From NCBI GenBank assembly GCA_003990745.1, contig RBNI01000029.1, forward strand, positions 1-53,062: DNA of 53,062 nucleotides. Reading direction: 5' to 3'. The position numbers were made by a program, and so were the translations under genes. Of the stretch, positions 33,406-45,195 are shown in pieces. Source of the DNA: Jimgerdemannia flammicorona. Lineage: Eukaryota > Mucoromycota > Endogonomycetes > Endogonales > Endogonaceae. The notes beneath the pieces were generated by a model. That model saw nothing but the letters and a program-made list of their open reading frames with translations, was not told the DNA's origin and did no database searches. Each line of letters starts with the position of its first letter. Position 1 is the stretch's first letter.

Positions 33406-35015
33406 TGTCATGTAGTGGTCACTGAGTCCTTCAAATATATCAGATTCTCTTCAAGATATATTTCTTAGACTAACCACAAGTTTGTTATAAACAAGTTCTT
33501 ATTGGAGTGTCTTTCCAAGATCTTATAGTTCTCAAACTTCTTATCTTTAAACTGTCTTATTATCTCTTAGATTGCTTATATAGAATTGAGTGTAAGTGAA
33601 CTAGAATGGTCTTTATTTCAAATAAAATAAGAGGGGTATTTATATAAAATATAATTCAATGGTTACTAAGTTATAAAGCTAAATATAAATTTCAATAACC
33701 AAATAAAATACTGGAACATAGAAAACTACAGTTGTAAGTACAAATTCAAGTATCTGTACAAATAGTTATATAAGTTCAGGATGTCAGTAGATTTTGGTGG
33801 TACAGGAAAAGAGTACCTGATGATTCAGATGTTATAGAAAAAGGATGCTAGTAGAATTCAGTTATACAGAAAAAGAATGCTGGTAGAATTCAGTTACACA
33901 GAAAAAGGATGCTGATAGATTTTGGTATTACCAAGAACTTAGAGCAGAATGTTCAGAACCATGGAGGCTTCACCTTTGTCACTACCAGAGGTCAGGATAT
34001 CCTCAAAGGAAATGAGGTCTACAAATGTTTCACCCATTTCACATGTTTCATATATATTGTATAAGATGATATCATTGTTGATGATATTATCATGTTTAGT
34101 AGCAGGGAGAGTCAGGAGATCTGGGGCTCTCCAATCTATGACATTCTCTTCTACAAAATTAAGAACAAATGTGGAGTCTTGGGGAGATCTAACCTGGATG
34201 CTGGGACTTTGAAATACTGAGATTAATCCTTGCAGGAATAGATCAGAATTGTTCTTGAGGATAGAATTCTAGAACTCTTCTATCTCATCACTGTTGAGGG
34301 TGATAGTGGACTGAGCTTCTGTGGCCACCATGGCCTCTAGTGCATTTGTACAGTGGGCTGACAGTTCCTTAAAGTCTGAGACTCTGGTGTACTCTAAGTT
34401 AGAGATTGATCATAGTATATGTCTGAAGACTTGATTAGTCTTCTTGGCTGTCCTTATTTCATATGCATCTATGGGAGTAGCATCTTGCATTTCTTGAAGA
34501 CTGGCCTGAGGGAATTCTCAGCAGAGGAAGTTTCTTATTTCATATTCCTGCTACATCCAGAGACATTTGATAGTAATAGTGATCCTTGTTTCCATTTCAT
34601 AGTAGTAGAGGATATAATGATAAGGGTCACTAGTACCCAGGTTGAGGCTAGGAGTTCTTTTTGTACAAGTCCTCATGGCTCTTCTGATGTCTTAGAATAT
34701 TCTTTCCTAGACTGAGGGGCCTTTGTGATTCCTGGACCTTGAGGTTTGGTGAGCAGTAGATATTTATTTATAGTAACTCTTTTGAACTATTTCTGTAAGC
34801 CTTGTTTGGATTACTGCTACTATAGTTTCTTGATTCTTCTTTAATATTCTTCAAGATGTCTGTCTTGTGGTTATGATGACTTATAGTCAGTCATTATTAC
34901 TCATCTTGTAGTCTGAGTGAGTTATGCCATATGATCTTCTTATGCTCTGATCTGGTAGCTTATAAGGAAAGGCTGTCTCCTGTGATGATATTATCATTCT
35001 GAGGTCACTGTTACA
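33406..35015 (-). repeat. 3' LTR of Gypsy-2 (1,610 bp)
   Basis: Homologous to 40656-42114 over its full length, but carries about 110 bp extra near 34745-34855 and other differences. Both LTRs contain a long sense-strand reading frame, listed separately. Confidence 0.85.
33939..34766 (-). pseudogene. Long reading frame inside the Gypsy-2 3' LTR
   Basis: On the element's sense strand one frame of about 275 codons runs from about 34766 to the TAA at 33939-33941. It includes SLNLGTSDPYHYILYYYEME, EFPQASLQEMQDATPIDAYE, LEYTRVSDFKELSAHCTNAL and FVDLISFEDILTSGSDKGEA. It is broken only by stops of the RIP type, such as TAG at 34269-34271, where the other LTR has TGG. The sister LTR encodes the same protein with many amino-acid replacements but the same frame. 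The product is acidic and soluble-looking, with no motif I recognise. Its position in an LTR means it would be present twice per element and ahead of gag. The antisense open frame here (34419-34715) is a shadow. Confidence 0.6.
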
Positions 35016-35479
35016 TCTTTCTCCTAAATAAGGATCTACTCTTGAATGTCCTTATTTATTGATCTAGTCTGAAAAATTTGCTGATCCTATAACCTCTGGC
35101 AGAGGGTCAAAAAGTAGTATTTATGGGCTGATATCTTCTCTATATATTTTGGTATAATAGTGTAGGGTTACTCTCTTCATATAGAGCAAGGGCCTGATTC
35201 TGATTTTGACTAATCAGTTGAGAGTTCAAACTCCTCTGGCTTCAAAAGTCTTCTGGATAAGTAGATGCTAGTGCTATATCTCTTAGAGAATAGTCCAGAT
35301 AGATTTTCTGCTGATCATGGGATATGCTGTTATGATTTACAGACTAGAACCTCATGGGTGGTCATTATGTTTTGCTTCTCTTATATAGGTTCATAGTACT
35401 TCTTGAGTCTGTTCCTATGTACCATAGTAGGCAGTATAGTCTCTGAGAGTTTTCTAAGCCAGAAGGTAGTTCTCTTGAT

Positions 35480-36560
35480 ATCTTGTACATAGAAGAGTTC
35501 TTCTTATTTGGGCTCCAGTTTTCATGACCATGAGGCTTCTACTATATTTTGATACAGTAGGACCTTTTCTCCAATTTGGATGAGTTCTAGGGTCTTGTAA
35601 TTCTTTTCTGCATTCTTTCTTGTCAGTGCTTGTGACTTGATGATGTAATCTTCAGCCTTCTTTCTGATTTGGTATAGTCTCTGGATTTCTGAGTCAACTT
35701 GTCTCTAAGTTAGGTCTAGATTTATAGCTGAGGTTCCATCAGAATCTTCTTCTCCAAAGAGCAGTTCTCTTGGAGTAAAATGTATACTCTGTAATTATAT
35801 GTCTTATAGGACAGAGAGGACAGTTGAGAGGTAGTTATCCCAATTGTCATATGTGTCTGAGATCTTTGCCAGGATGTTCTTAAGAGTCTTGTTGGTTCTT
35901 TCCATCTGTCTATTTCCTTGAGGGTGGTATGTGGTAGTCTTGATATGCTGAATCTTATATTTCTGATATATTATTTTGTAGAATCTATTGACAAATTCTG
36001 TGCTATAGTATGTAGTGATTTGCCTTGGTATCTTATAGTGGCAGATGATTTCTCAGTACAGGAAGTCAGCTATAGAGAGAGTATTGGCTTCTTGTAATGC
36101 TCCTGCTTCTATCCATTTGGTAAAGAGGTCTATGATAACTATAACATAATGGTTTCCTGATAGTGTTACTGGTAGTAGTTCAATGATATCCATTGCAATA
36201 TAGTGGAAGAAGATAGGTTCAATTCTTGATGATCTGGATGCCTGGTCTTACTGATCCTGTTTCTGTTTTTAGTACTTGTCATACTCTTTGACAAATTGGT
36301 GCAGATCTCTTCTATCTTAGGCCACTACATAGTTCTTCTTGCCTTGTCATATGTGTTAGTTTCTCCTAGGTGTCCTTGTTCATATACTTCCTTCATTACT
36401 TGATACTTCTTGTATTCAGATATTACAAGCTTTTCTCCTTTTCTGAGTGTAGTATTGTCTAGTTCAAGTTGTTTCTAAGTCTGGTTGATGATGGTAATAG
36501 TTCAGGGTTCAAGATGGTTGGGTATTTTCTGCTACTCAAGATAGCTGATTAATCAATAGT
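35480..36560 (-). pseudogene. Gypsy-2 integrase
   Basis: Reads, from about 36200 down: MDIIELLPVTLSGNHYVIVI, DLFTKWIEAGAL (first core block), then TEFVNRFYKIIY with TTYHPQGNRQMERTNKTLK, the end of the catalytic core, and a C-terminal part with LLYQNIVEASW and LEPK near 35500, typical of the GPY/F-type tail of Gypsy integrases. Stops replace Trp and Gln. The last part (35480-35016) is stop-rich and leads into the LTR. Confidence 0.85.
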
Positions 36561-38010
36561 ATAGCTCCTTATTCATGTTGAATAGTCTTGATAGAGATGT
36601 TTCAGAATATCCTTGAGAGTGTATCAGCATTGGCATTTATTCTTTCTGAGTAGTACTTGATGGTACAGTTATACTCTTATAATCTGTAGATCTATCTGAT
36701 ATATATTTCTTTGGAGTTCAGAGTGTAGAATAACCAGACAAGAGCAGAATAGTCTGTTTGAATAGTGAAATATTTCCCAGCTAGATAGTAGTGGAACTTA
36801 TCTACTGCCCAAACTACTGCTAAGTATTTAAGCTTATATAACTCATAGTTCTGTTCTGCTCCATAGGTACCTTAGCTTATATAGGAGATGATATATTCAT
36901 GTCTATCTTTCTTTTGAGCTAAGACAGCTCCAAGTCCTATAGTACTTGTATCTATCTGCAAGATGAACTCTAGGGTTCAATCTGGTCTTCTGAGAAAGGG
37001 TGCTTGGGTCAATCTGATCTTGAGTTTATTGAAGGTTTCTTCAGTAGCTTGTAGATAGGTACTGTAATATTGGAGTATCCTTTGATGAATCTTCTATAGT
37101 AAGAGGCCAGTCCAAGGAAGGCATGAACTTCTGTAGTTGTTTTGGGTCTTGGGTAGGCTACAACAGTCTCAATCTTCATAGAATCCATGTGAATTCCAGT
37201 CTGATTGATGATGTGTACTAGGTAAGAGCTACAAACTTACACTTCTTAGGCTTGATATAGAGGCCATACTTCTTGAACTTCTTGAGAGCTAGCTGTATAT
37301 AGTTGACATATTCCCATACAGTATTACTGAAGATAATCACATCATCAACATAGATAAAGAACCATTTTCCAATCTCATTGCTAAAGACTCTGTTCATTAT
37401 TCACTAAAAACTTGCTAGGACATTGCACATTTCAAATGGTATTTACAGATAGACATAGGTAGTATCAAGTGTGATATAGGCTGATTTCTCACTGGTATCT
37501 TGAGTGAGACCAATCTGATAGAAGTCTGAGAACAGATCCAAGGTGGTATAGTATTTGGCTTTGCTTCTAAGAGTAGTAAGGATTTCTTGAATATTTGGTA
37601 AGGTCTGTCTATCTTTAATTGTATTGAGCTTCCTATAATTAATACAGAGTCTTAAAGCAAACTCTCCAGGCCTGCTTCCTTTCTTTAGGGTAAGGACAAT
37701 GGGTGAAGCCCAGGGGCTGATAGCTTGCTTGATGATTCCAGCTTCTTCGATTTCCTTGAGTTCTGCTCACAGCCATTCTCTGTAGACAGGTGGTATGGGT
37801 CTGGCTTTCTGATAGATGGGCTTGGTATCTCTGGTGTCAACTTCATAGTGGTACTTAGGTTCTTAATTGTGGATATCTCTGAAGTCTGTGGCAAGTACTT
37901 CTTCATTCTAGTACAGGATCTTGAGAAGTTGTTCTTCTAGGGGAAAGTTTTCTTCAATAGTATATATATGCTTGTTATGGTCCTTGTCTTTCTTGTACTT
38001 AAGTTCAGTA
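36561..38010 (-). pseudogene. Gypsy-2 reverse transcriptase and RNase H
   Basis: RT starts with a Pro/Tyr-rich segment (about 37850) and has ASPIVLTLKKG, FALRLCINYRKLN, LPNIQEI and TLDLFSDFYQI. The active site YVDD is intact at 37341-37352 within FFIYVDDVIIFS. RNase H follows (YKYYRTWSCLSS-like, about 36950-36650) but is poorly preserved. The order and the LDLFSDFYQI and YVDD motifs are diagnostic of Gypsy RT. Frameshifts and stops are present. Confidence 0.88.
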
Positions 38011-38610
38011 ATCTTGATGGTAGCATAAACTCCTCTTCCAGTAGATCCAAAACTTTGTTCTCCTCTCTTAGTCTTAATAAGTTTGATAGCTTCAGTGACC
38101 TTAGGCTTTTTGACTTCAGAGATCAGCATCTGACCAATTCTATCATACTTATTGACTTCAAATAGAGTGGTGGGGTTATGGAGTTGTGATTTCTGACTAT
38201 GAGAAAGATCTCACCAGTATAATCAGGGTCAATTACTCCTTATTCAACTGAGATTTTGCTTTTGGCCAGACTGCTTGTCTTGATAATTCCAATATAGTTT
38301 TCTGACAACTTGACTTTAATTCCAGTACCAAGTAGAGTGGTGGTCTGTGGTTCAAGGATAGTATCTTAAAAGCTGGTAAGGTCTATTTCTATGGCTCCTT
38401 CAGTCTTGTATTCTGGGATCTTGGCTTCAGGGTGAAACTTCCTGACCTTGAGAGTAATGTCTGGTTCTTGTTCCTCCTCATTATCACTATCAGCTTGAAG
38501 CTCTGGGGACTGGTAATCTTCTTTGGCTTTCTTTTTTGCTTCAGCAGCTTCTTGCTCTTGCTTTTGTTAGCAGATTTTTCTGACTTCACTGATACAGAAC
38601 CAGCAGTCAT

Positions 38611-39200
38611 TCAGGTGTTCAGAGTAGTACATTCTAGTACTATGGGGGTATCTTCCTTGAGGGACATAGCTATCAATGATCTTGTTATATCACTGCTCAT
38701 CTGTGAGCTTGAGTGTCTTGCTCTTGTCTTGTGTACCAAGTATATGAAGACTTCTGTGTCTTCTTCATATTTTTTCTCTATGTCTGATAGTACTTCTTTA
38801 TAGATATTGATAGAGACACATATCTTTCTTCCTCTATAGTTGATTTGTATCTTCTGAGTATTGAGGTTAATGATAGCCTTGGCCTTGTGAAGCCATTGAT
38901 TGTCAATAAGGATATCATAGTTGGTAGTACTTATAATAATCACATCTACTGAGATAGTAGCTCCTCCTATCTTGATAGGGACTTCTTGGATCTTGTCTAA
39001 GGGGGTAGCTTGTATACTATCTGCTATAATATAGACCATTTTGATAGACTCTGCAATGTCCCAGCTTAGGCAGTCAATTGTCTTCTTACTCATAAGGCAT
39101 TCTCTGATACTGGTATCAATTATGATATCAAAGATACAATCTTCAATCTGACATAGGGTGTAGGCTGATGTCTTGTGCTGATTTTCAGATTCTTTTCTTG
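38611..39200 (-). pseudogene. Gypsy-2 aspartic protease
   Basis: The 160-codon open frame (39093-38611), extended upstream, gives IFDIIIDTSIRECLMSK, where the DT should be part of the catalytic DT/SG motif, then VPIKIGGATISVDVIII, NYDILIDNQWLHKAKAIIN and the strand LNTQKIQINYRGRKI. This is the layout of clan AA retropepsins in Gypsy pol. The Gly after DT is replaced by Ser (a G-to-A change would give this), so it is probably inactive. Confidence 0.8.
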
Positions 39201-40620
39201 AGTCTTTATATTCATCTTCTTATGGATTGTGAGCTTTTATGATATTGTACTCTTGGTTCTTGATAGTAATTGCAAGTCCTACTCTCAACTGCTATCTGAA
39301 GGCAGAGACTTTGGCTAGTTGTCCAAAAGTAGTATTAATCTTCTATTTCTTGAGGTTCTTGTAGATATTATATTGGTGGATCTTGGTCTTGCACAGCTTC
39401 TGTTCTTTCTTGCTTTTACTTTCTCCTAACACTGGAGTAGTGTCTTCAATAATTTGGTGGGCAGCTTCATCTAACTCTATGTCTTGATCAATCTTCTTAA
39501 GTTGGGTCTTACTTTGAAGAATGATAGCTGAGATCTTCTTTGGTCTTCCAACTGGCTTACTGTTACTCTTCTTATTATAGGGCTTGGACCAGGTTCTGAT
39601 ATCTTCAGTAATAGGGTAGAATTTGGACCCTTTATAGTATTCTTTATCATCAGTATCACCAATCTCCTTGATAACTACTATATTGGTTTGTTCTCTAGTT
39701 CTAATAATATTACTTAGTTGGGCTTGGTATCTTATTTCAGTTATACAACTCTTTACATAATGGCCTTCTTCTCTATATCTGAAGCATGTGATATTGTATT
39801 CTTCTGTAGCAACTGTAAATCTCTGTATTGATCTCCTGTTGGTACTTCAGACTTCTCTAACAATATCATTAAGGTGTATAGTTATCTCAGTAAACTGCTT
39901 GATGAGTTCCTCCACTGGATCAGCTTTGGCTGCCTTTGTAGTAGGTGGAGATGGTTATCTGTTTACAACTGTAGTGGGTATGATACTGGTTGGCTTTGAT
40001 GACTCCAACTTGATGCTAGTTATTTTCTCCATTGAGTGTTCAGCAGAGTGTCTGATAGTCCAATATCTCATGCAAAGACCACTTTCTGGTTAAGGGTTAG
40101 AGCAGCTGGGGTAGACTAGATTGCTAGGGCAATTTCAGAGTGAACTCCTTTAAGGAAGGTTAAGTCAGCTATTTGTTCCTTAAGGGCATTATCATAGTTA
40201 GCCAAGATGATCTGATAGCAGATTCAGATATAGAATAAGTTGGGATCTTTACAGAGTTCTTGACAAATAGTGTTAAGTTGATCTTTGAGAGCTTGCTTGA
40301 TCTATTAGATATAGTATGTAGTTCTGAGGAAGGTCTTCATATTGGCAAGTTTGGCTGCACCAGCATCAGCAATAGTAATTGTATTGAACTTGTCTCTGGC
40401 AGGTCCTCTGAGGCTAACAGATAGGAGAACCAATTGTGTATCTACAATAAGGGCTTGTATAGCAGTAAATTGAATGAAGATCAGGATTGACTCTTCAGTA
40501 ATATATTCATAGAATATAGGGGGATGTATTTCTATCTTATCTTAAATTCTTACAGGAGTGACTCTTATAGTCAGGGTAGTTGTTATGGTAGTTGTTCATT
40601 TTTCAGCTTGAAAGTGAGGA
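39201..40620 (-). pseudogene. Gypsy-2 gag with zinc knuckle
   Basis: Near 39790-39745 the minus strand reads CFRYREEGHYVKSC, a CCHC zinc knuckle in which the second Cys has become Tyr (TGT to TAT). Downstream is a Lys-rich linker. Upstream to about 40590 a stop-broken gag capsid region begins with an Asn/Tyr-rich segment after the primer-binding site. Capsid motifs are not recognisable by eye. Confidence 0.7.
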
Positions 40621-40635
40621 ATTCATCTTAAATCA

Positions 40636-40655
40636 CCAGCCAATGGGCACCAAGT
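40636..40655 (-). other. Gypsy-2 primer-binding site region
   Basis: On the element's sense strand the bases just after the 5' LTR read AACTTGGTGCCCATTGG. TGGTGCC directly after an LTR is the usual form of a site pairing with the 3' end of a tRNA. The exact tRNA cannot be named from the sequence. Confidence 0.5.
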
Positions 40656-42114
40656 TATTACATAGTGATTGCTGAGTCCTTCAAATATATCAGATTCTAG
40701 ATATATCTCTTAGACTAACCACAAGTTTGTTATAAGCTAGTTCTTATTAGAGTACCTTACCAAGATCTTATAGTTCTCAAACTTCTTATCTTTAAACTAT
40801 CTTGTTATCTCTTAGATTGCTTACATAGAATTCAGTGTAAGTGAGAGATATTTATATAAAATATAATTTAATAATTACTAAGTTATAAAGCTAAATATAA
40901 ATTCTAATAACTAAAATAAAATACTGGAATCCAGAAAACTATAGTTGTAAGTACAAATTCTAGTATTTATACAAATAGTTGCACAAGTTCTGAATATCAG
41001 TAGATTTTAGTGGTATAGAAAAAGAGTGCCTGAAGATTCAGATATTACAGAAAAAGAATGCTGGTAGAATTCAGTTATATAGAAAAAGAATACTAGTAGA
41101 ATTCAGTTATACAGAAAAAGGATACTGGTAGATTTCAGTATTATCAAGAACTTAGAGCAGAATATTCAGAACTATGGGGGCTTCATCTTCTTCACTGCTA
41201 GAGATCAGGATGTCCTCAAAGGAAATGAGGTCCACAAACATTTTATCTATTTCACATGTTTTTCATATGTCACATGGGATACCATCATCATTGATGATGT
41301 CATAATGTTTGGAACAAGGAGATCTGGGGCTCTCCAATCTATGACATTCTCTTTTACAAAATAAAGAACAAATGTGGGGTCTTGGAGAGGTCTAACCTAG
41401 ATGCTGAGGCCTTGGAATACTGAGATCAATCCTTATAGGAATATATCAGGATTGTCCTTGAGGATTGGATTCCAGAACTCTTCTATCTTATCATTATTGA
41501 GAGTAATAGTAGACTGAGCTTCTGAAGCCACCATGACCTCCAGTATATTTGTACAGTAGGCTGATAGTTTCTTGAAGTCTGAGACTCTAGTATACTCTAA
41601 GTTGGAGATTGATCATAGTGTATGTCTGAAGACTTGATGAATCTTCTTAGCTATTCTTATTTTATATACATCTATAGGAGTGATATCTTGTATTTCTTGG
41701 GGACTGGCCTGAGGGAATTCCTGGCAGAGGAGGTTTTTTATTTCGTATTCCTGCTATATCCAGAGGCATTCAGTAGTGATAGTGATCCTTGTTTCCATTT
41801 TACAGTAGTAGAGAATATAATGATAAGGGTCACCAGTACTCAGGTTGAGGCTAGGAGTCCTTCTTATATAGGTCCTTATGACTCTTCTAATGTCTTGGAA
41901 TATTCTTTCCTAGACTGAGGGGTCTTGATGGTTCCTGAACCTTGAGTCCTCAAGATGTCTGTCTTGTGGTCATGATGACTTATGGGTGGTTATCATTGCT
42001 CATCTTATAACCTGGGAGAGTCATGCCATATGATCTTCTTATACTCCAATCTGGTGACTTGTAAGGAAAGACTGTCTCCTGTAATAATATCATCATTCTT
42101 AGGTCACCATTATA
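40656..42114 (-). repeat. 5' LTR of Gypsy-2 (1,459 bp)
   Basis: Aligned ends: GGTCACCATTATA at 42114 against GGTCACTGTTACA in the other LTR, and TATTACATAGTG against TGTCATGTAGTG at the inner end. At both ends the copies differ as CA against TG, i.e. an ancestral CG lost in different directions. Confidence 0.85.
41152..41945 (-). pseudogene. Long reading frame inside the Gypsy-2 5' LTR
   Basis: Same frame as in the other LTR, ending in TAA at 41152-41154. Reads SLNLSTGDPYHYILYYCKME, QEFPQASPQEIQDITPIDVY, LEYTRVSDFKKLSAYCTNIL, EEFWNPILKDNPDIF and FVDLISFEDILISSSEEDEA. Trp is kept at 41472-41474 where the other copy has TAG; conversely this copy has TAA where the other keeps CAA in the FLQGL block. 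A frame slip occurs near 41300, where a short deletion lies. Function unknown. Confidence 0.6.
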
Positions 42115-44380
42115 ATATATAACTAATATATATCTTAAGCATTAGTAAAAAATCTGACATCAACAATAATAAGGATTTTAGAAATAATTATAATGTTATT
42201 TCTAAAGAGTTGTAGAGCAGGACAAAGTCAGATATATTATATATATATATATGTATTTGAATGTGATATATATATATATTCTCAATAAGAGAAATATAAA
42301 TTAGTTTAAGTTTAAGCTAAAAGTTAGCAAACATATGTTTTTTGGATATTTTAGTAAGATATATTGACTTTTGGATCTATATAAATATTGTACAGTTATC
42401 TCATATAATATATAGTTTAATAAAAAAAAAAAAATCAGAAATCCTATATAGATGTATTCATCAGAACCTCTACTTCAACATCTATATCTTAGCAAGTACA
42501 ACAATTAGTACCAATCTCTCCAATAAAGTAAAATTATTTTCAACTGCTATATATATCTGAGTCAGAGTTATCTGAGTCAAAGATAACAGAGATTAAGAAT
42601 AGTAAGACTGATAATAAAGGGTCTACTAAGAGCAAGGAAAAGACAAAGTATAAGTCTAGAAATGAGACCCATTCTAATTTGGAAAATTATTGAGATATAC
42701 CAGTAAGCTCCAGATGGCAACACAAGGACTACATAAGCTATACTAAGATATATAAATGTATGTATTATAATTTCTGATAAGCCAAATATATATGATGAAG
42801 TGATAACTTCTTCTAATAATAAGAAATAGAAGTAAGCTATAGATGAAGAGTATAATTTACTCATCAAGAATAATACATAGGATCTGATATCTCTTCTGAC
42901 CAATTCATAAACTATAGAATTATGTTGGATCTATAAAATCAAGTAGAAAAATAATAGAAGTATAGAATGATATATATACAGTATATTTTAATACTAAGAG
43001 TTATATATAAGATTATTATATAAACTATGATGAGATATTTTTATCAGTATTCAAGCTTACTTTACTAAGAATACTTCTTATAGTCAATATTATATATAAT
43101 CTAGAAATCCATTAGATAGATATAAAGATAGCCTTTCTCAATAGCAATATAGATATAGAGCTCTATATTCACTAGCTATAAGAATATGAGCAGAATAATG
43201 ATCTCATATATAAATTATATAAAGAATTATATATATAGTATTAAGTAAGTAGCTTATTTATAAAATAGAAAAATTGATAAATATCTTCTTAACTATAGCT
43301 TTATATATTATGAAGTAGATAACTATATATATGTTCAATACTATACTGATAGAGTAGTATTTATAGATATCTGGGTAGATGACATTATTATTATTATAAT
43401 AAAAAACAAATTTAATAGAGTTAAGAATGCTCTGTTTAAGAAATTCAAGATAATGGACATGGGCAATTCATCCTTTCTTTTAGAGATATCTATTATATAT
43501 GACAGAAGTATATATACTATATATTTCTCACAGTTAACATACATTCACACCATCTTTGAATAATTAAATATGAGTAAATATAAGTCAGTAAACACCTCTA
43601 TAGAAATATCAGTAAAGTTTATCAATATTCTCTATTGATAAACAGTTGATTCTTTCATATATCTTATACTAGAAATGAGGTCTAATATTTTATATATTAT
43701 AAATAAGATAGTATAGTACTTATTATGCTATAATAATTTATATTAAAGTACTATTAAGAGAATTTTCAGATATATTAAAGGAAAGGTATACTATACACTC
43801 ATTATCAGTAAATTGAGTAGAATCAATAGCAATAACAATAATAACAAGAATGATATATAACTATTTGATATATGTGATACTGATTGAGCTAGAGACTTAG
43901 ATGATTGCTAATCTATAACTACATAGGTACTTCTTTTAGTTAAATGACAAAAGAGTTGTTTTATGACAAATATGTAAGCAGAGTTCAATAGTAATATTAT
44001 CTAGACAAGCAGAGTATCAAACATTGTCTATAGCAATAAAGGAAGCCATTTGGCTATATCAGCTATTAAAGAAACTTAGATTTGATAGAAATACCACTCT
44101 ATTCTCATTCATCAGAATAACCAATCTATATTTGCTATAGCAAAGAACTCTATTTATTATAGTAGAACCAAACACATTGATATACAATACTTTTACATAA
44201 GAGAATATATAGAGAATGGAACTATATACTTAGAATACATCTCCACAGAGTACATAATTACTAATTTATCTACCAAAGGCCTTCTGAGACCAAAATTTAA
44301 GTAATATACTAAAGAAATAAGTCTAATAGTGAACTATATACTAGTAATAGAACTATGTATCAGCAATAGATAATTATAGA
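42115..44380 (+). pseudogene. Copia-1 reverse transcriptase and RNase H remnants
   Basis: Homologous to Copia-2 (48780-50850). A recognisable RT start reads EYNLLIKNNTWDLISLL (about 42845), as in Copia RT (NxTWxLV). RNase H near 43985-44060 reads LSRQAEYQTLSIAIKEAIWL, the Copia EAEYxA block. Extremely AT-rich with stops every few codons. A run of TA repeats lies at 42236-42282 and an A-run at 42422-42434. Confidence 0.75.
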
Positions 44381-44661
44381 AATTTTATAATAGAAAAATA
44401 ATACATTTATCTTTCTATATATCTCTTCTTAAGTATTATATTATATTATTCTTTCTTTCTTCTTTTTCCATATTTGGAATTTTCTACTATCAAGATATAT
44501 CTATATCTTTTATTCTTACTATAGTTTCTTATACTTTAAATATAGATAGATAGGATTCTTTTAGTATATTCATAATTATGTTGCAGTTATTATTTAGTTT
44601 TATTATATTCTTATATTTCTGCTTATAATATATTCTTATATATTATCTTATTAAGTGAGAG

Positions 44662-44819
44662 TATTGAAATTCTTATTATTTTTTGATATCTTGATAATTT
44701 GGCTTATATAACTATATTATCTTTGAGTTATATTACTTGATATATAAATATATGCTATCTGGAATAATAAACAATACTCTCTCTTCTTTTTACTCTATAT
44801 TCTCAATTAAGTTAAAATA
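44662..44819 (+). repeat. 3' LTR of Copia-1 (158 bp)
   Basis: Matches 31211-31368 over its whole length; preceded by AAGTGAGAG, a possible polypurine tract. Ends at 44819, followed by the TSD ATATC. Confidence 0.85.
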
Positions 44820-44824
44820 ATATC

Positions 44825-45195
44825 TCTAACTTATATTCTGAGATTGAGCTAATATTAATGTGTTATTTGTAGCTTTTCTTCTATATTTGTCAATCCTTAG
44901 TAGACTTTCTGGTATTCTTTTTGGAAAAAGTCTTCTTGTACTTTGATAATTATAGGAGCTTTCTCTAGAGTGTGATTTCTTAGCACACTCTTCTTCTGGT
45001 TTATTGGAGTTGGTGAGAAAGTTTATCAAACATTATTATAAGCTTTCTCTACTTTATAGATAATGGTAATTTTATAATTCTATAGATAAAGATCCAGTAG
45101 ACAAAAATTCTGGTAGATTTCTTACAGTTAAATAGCTATTTGAGAACAGTATGATCAGTTATTAAAGTGAAAATTTTTCTAATAAGATAGTGTTT
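44825..45195 (-). pseudogene. Gypsy-1 copy B: RNase H end and tether to integrase
   Basis: Reads YLIRKIFTLITDHTVLK then LFNCKKSTRIF, the last RNase H strand and helix of Gypsy elements (TDHxxL), then a TIIYKVEKAYNN stretch in place of the usual HxxGxxNxxADALSR, and the open 67-codon tether (45029-44826). It lies exactly between Copia-1 and Copia-2. Confidence 0.8.

Larger units (their letters stand above)
33406..42114 (-). mobile_element. Gypsy-2: LTR retrotransposon with 1.5-1.6 kb LTRs, nested in Copia-1
   Basis: LTRs at 33406-35015 and 40656-42114, minus orientation. LTR start TGTAACAGTGACC; the reconstructed end is CACTACGTGACA, where both copies have lost the CpG in different directions. 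A primer-binding site follows the 5' LTR. Internal order gag with CCHC knuckle, protease, RT, RNase H, integrase is that of Gypsy/Metaviridae-type elements. A 4-bp ATAT duplication (33402-33405, 42115-42118) is possible but uninformative in AT-rich DNA. 8.7 kb in total. It is a different family from Gypsy-1 and is less AT-rich. Confidence 0.9.
31211..44819 (+). mobile_element. Copia-1: Ty1/copia element containing Gypsy-2
   Basis: Two 158-bp LTRs (31211-31368 and 44662-44819), a 5-bp TSD ATATC (31206-31210 and 44820-44824) and a tRNA primer site fix the ends. Order gag, protease, integrase (31384-33405), then the 8.7 kb Gypsy-2, then RT-RNase H (42115-44380) is that of Copia elements. Without Gypsy-2 it is about 4.9 kb. 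Very AT-rich and stop-filled. Copia-2 (45196-52861) is a related copy and aligns across the Gypsy-2 insertion point. Confidence 0.88.

Noticed and set aside
34419..41918. 98-codon plus-strand frames in both Gypsy-2 LTRs
   Set aside because: They lie antisense to the longer sense frame, whose residues and frame are better conserved and whose stops are explained by RIP.
44826..45029. Gag start of a Gypsy element
   Set aside because: Reading upstream shows the RNase H block FTLITDH directly before it, so this is the RNase H to integrase tether.
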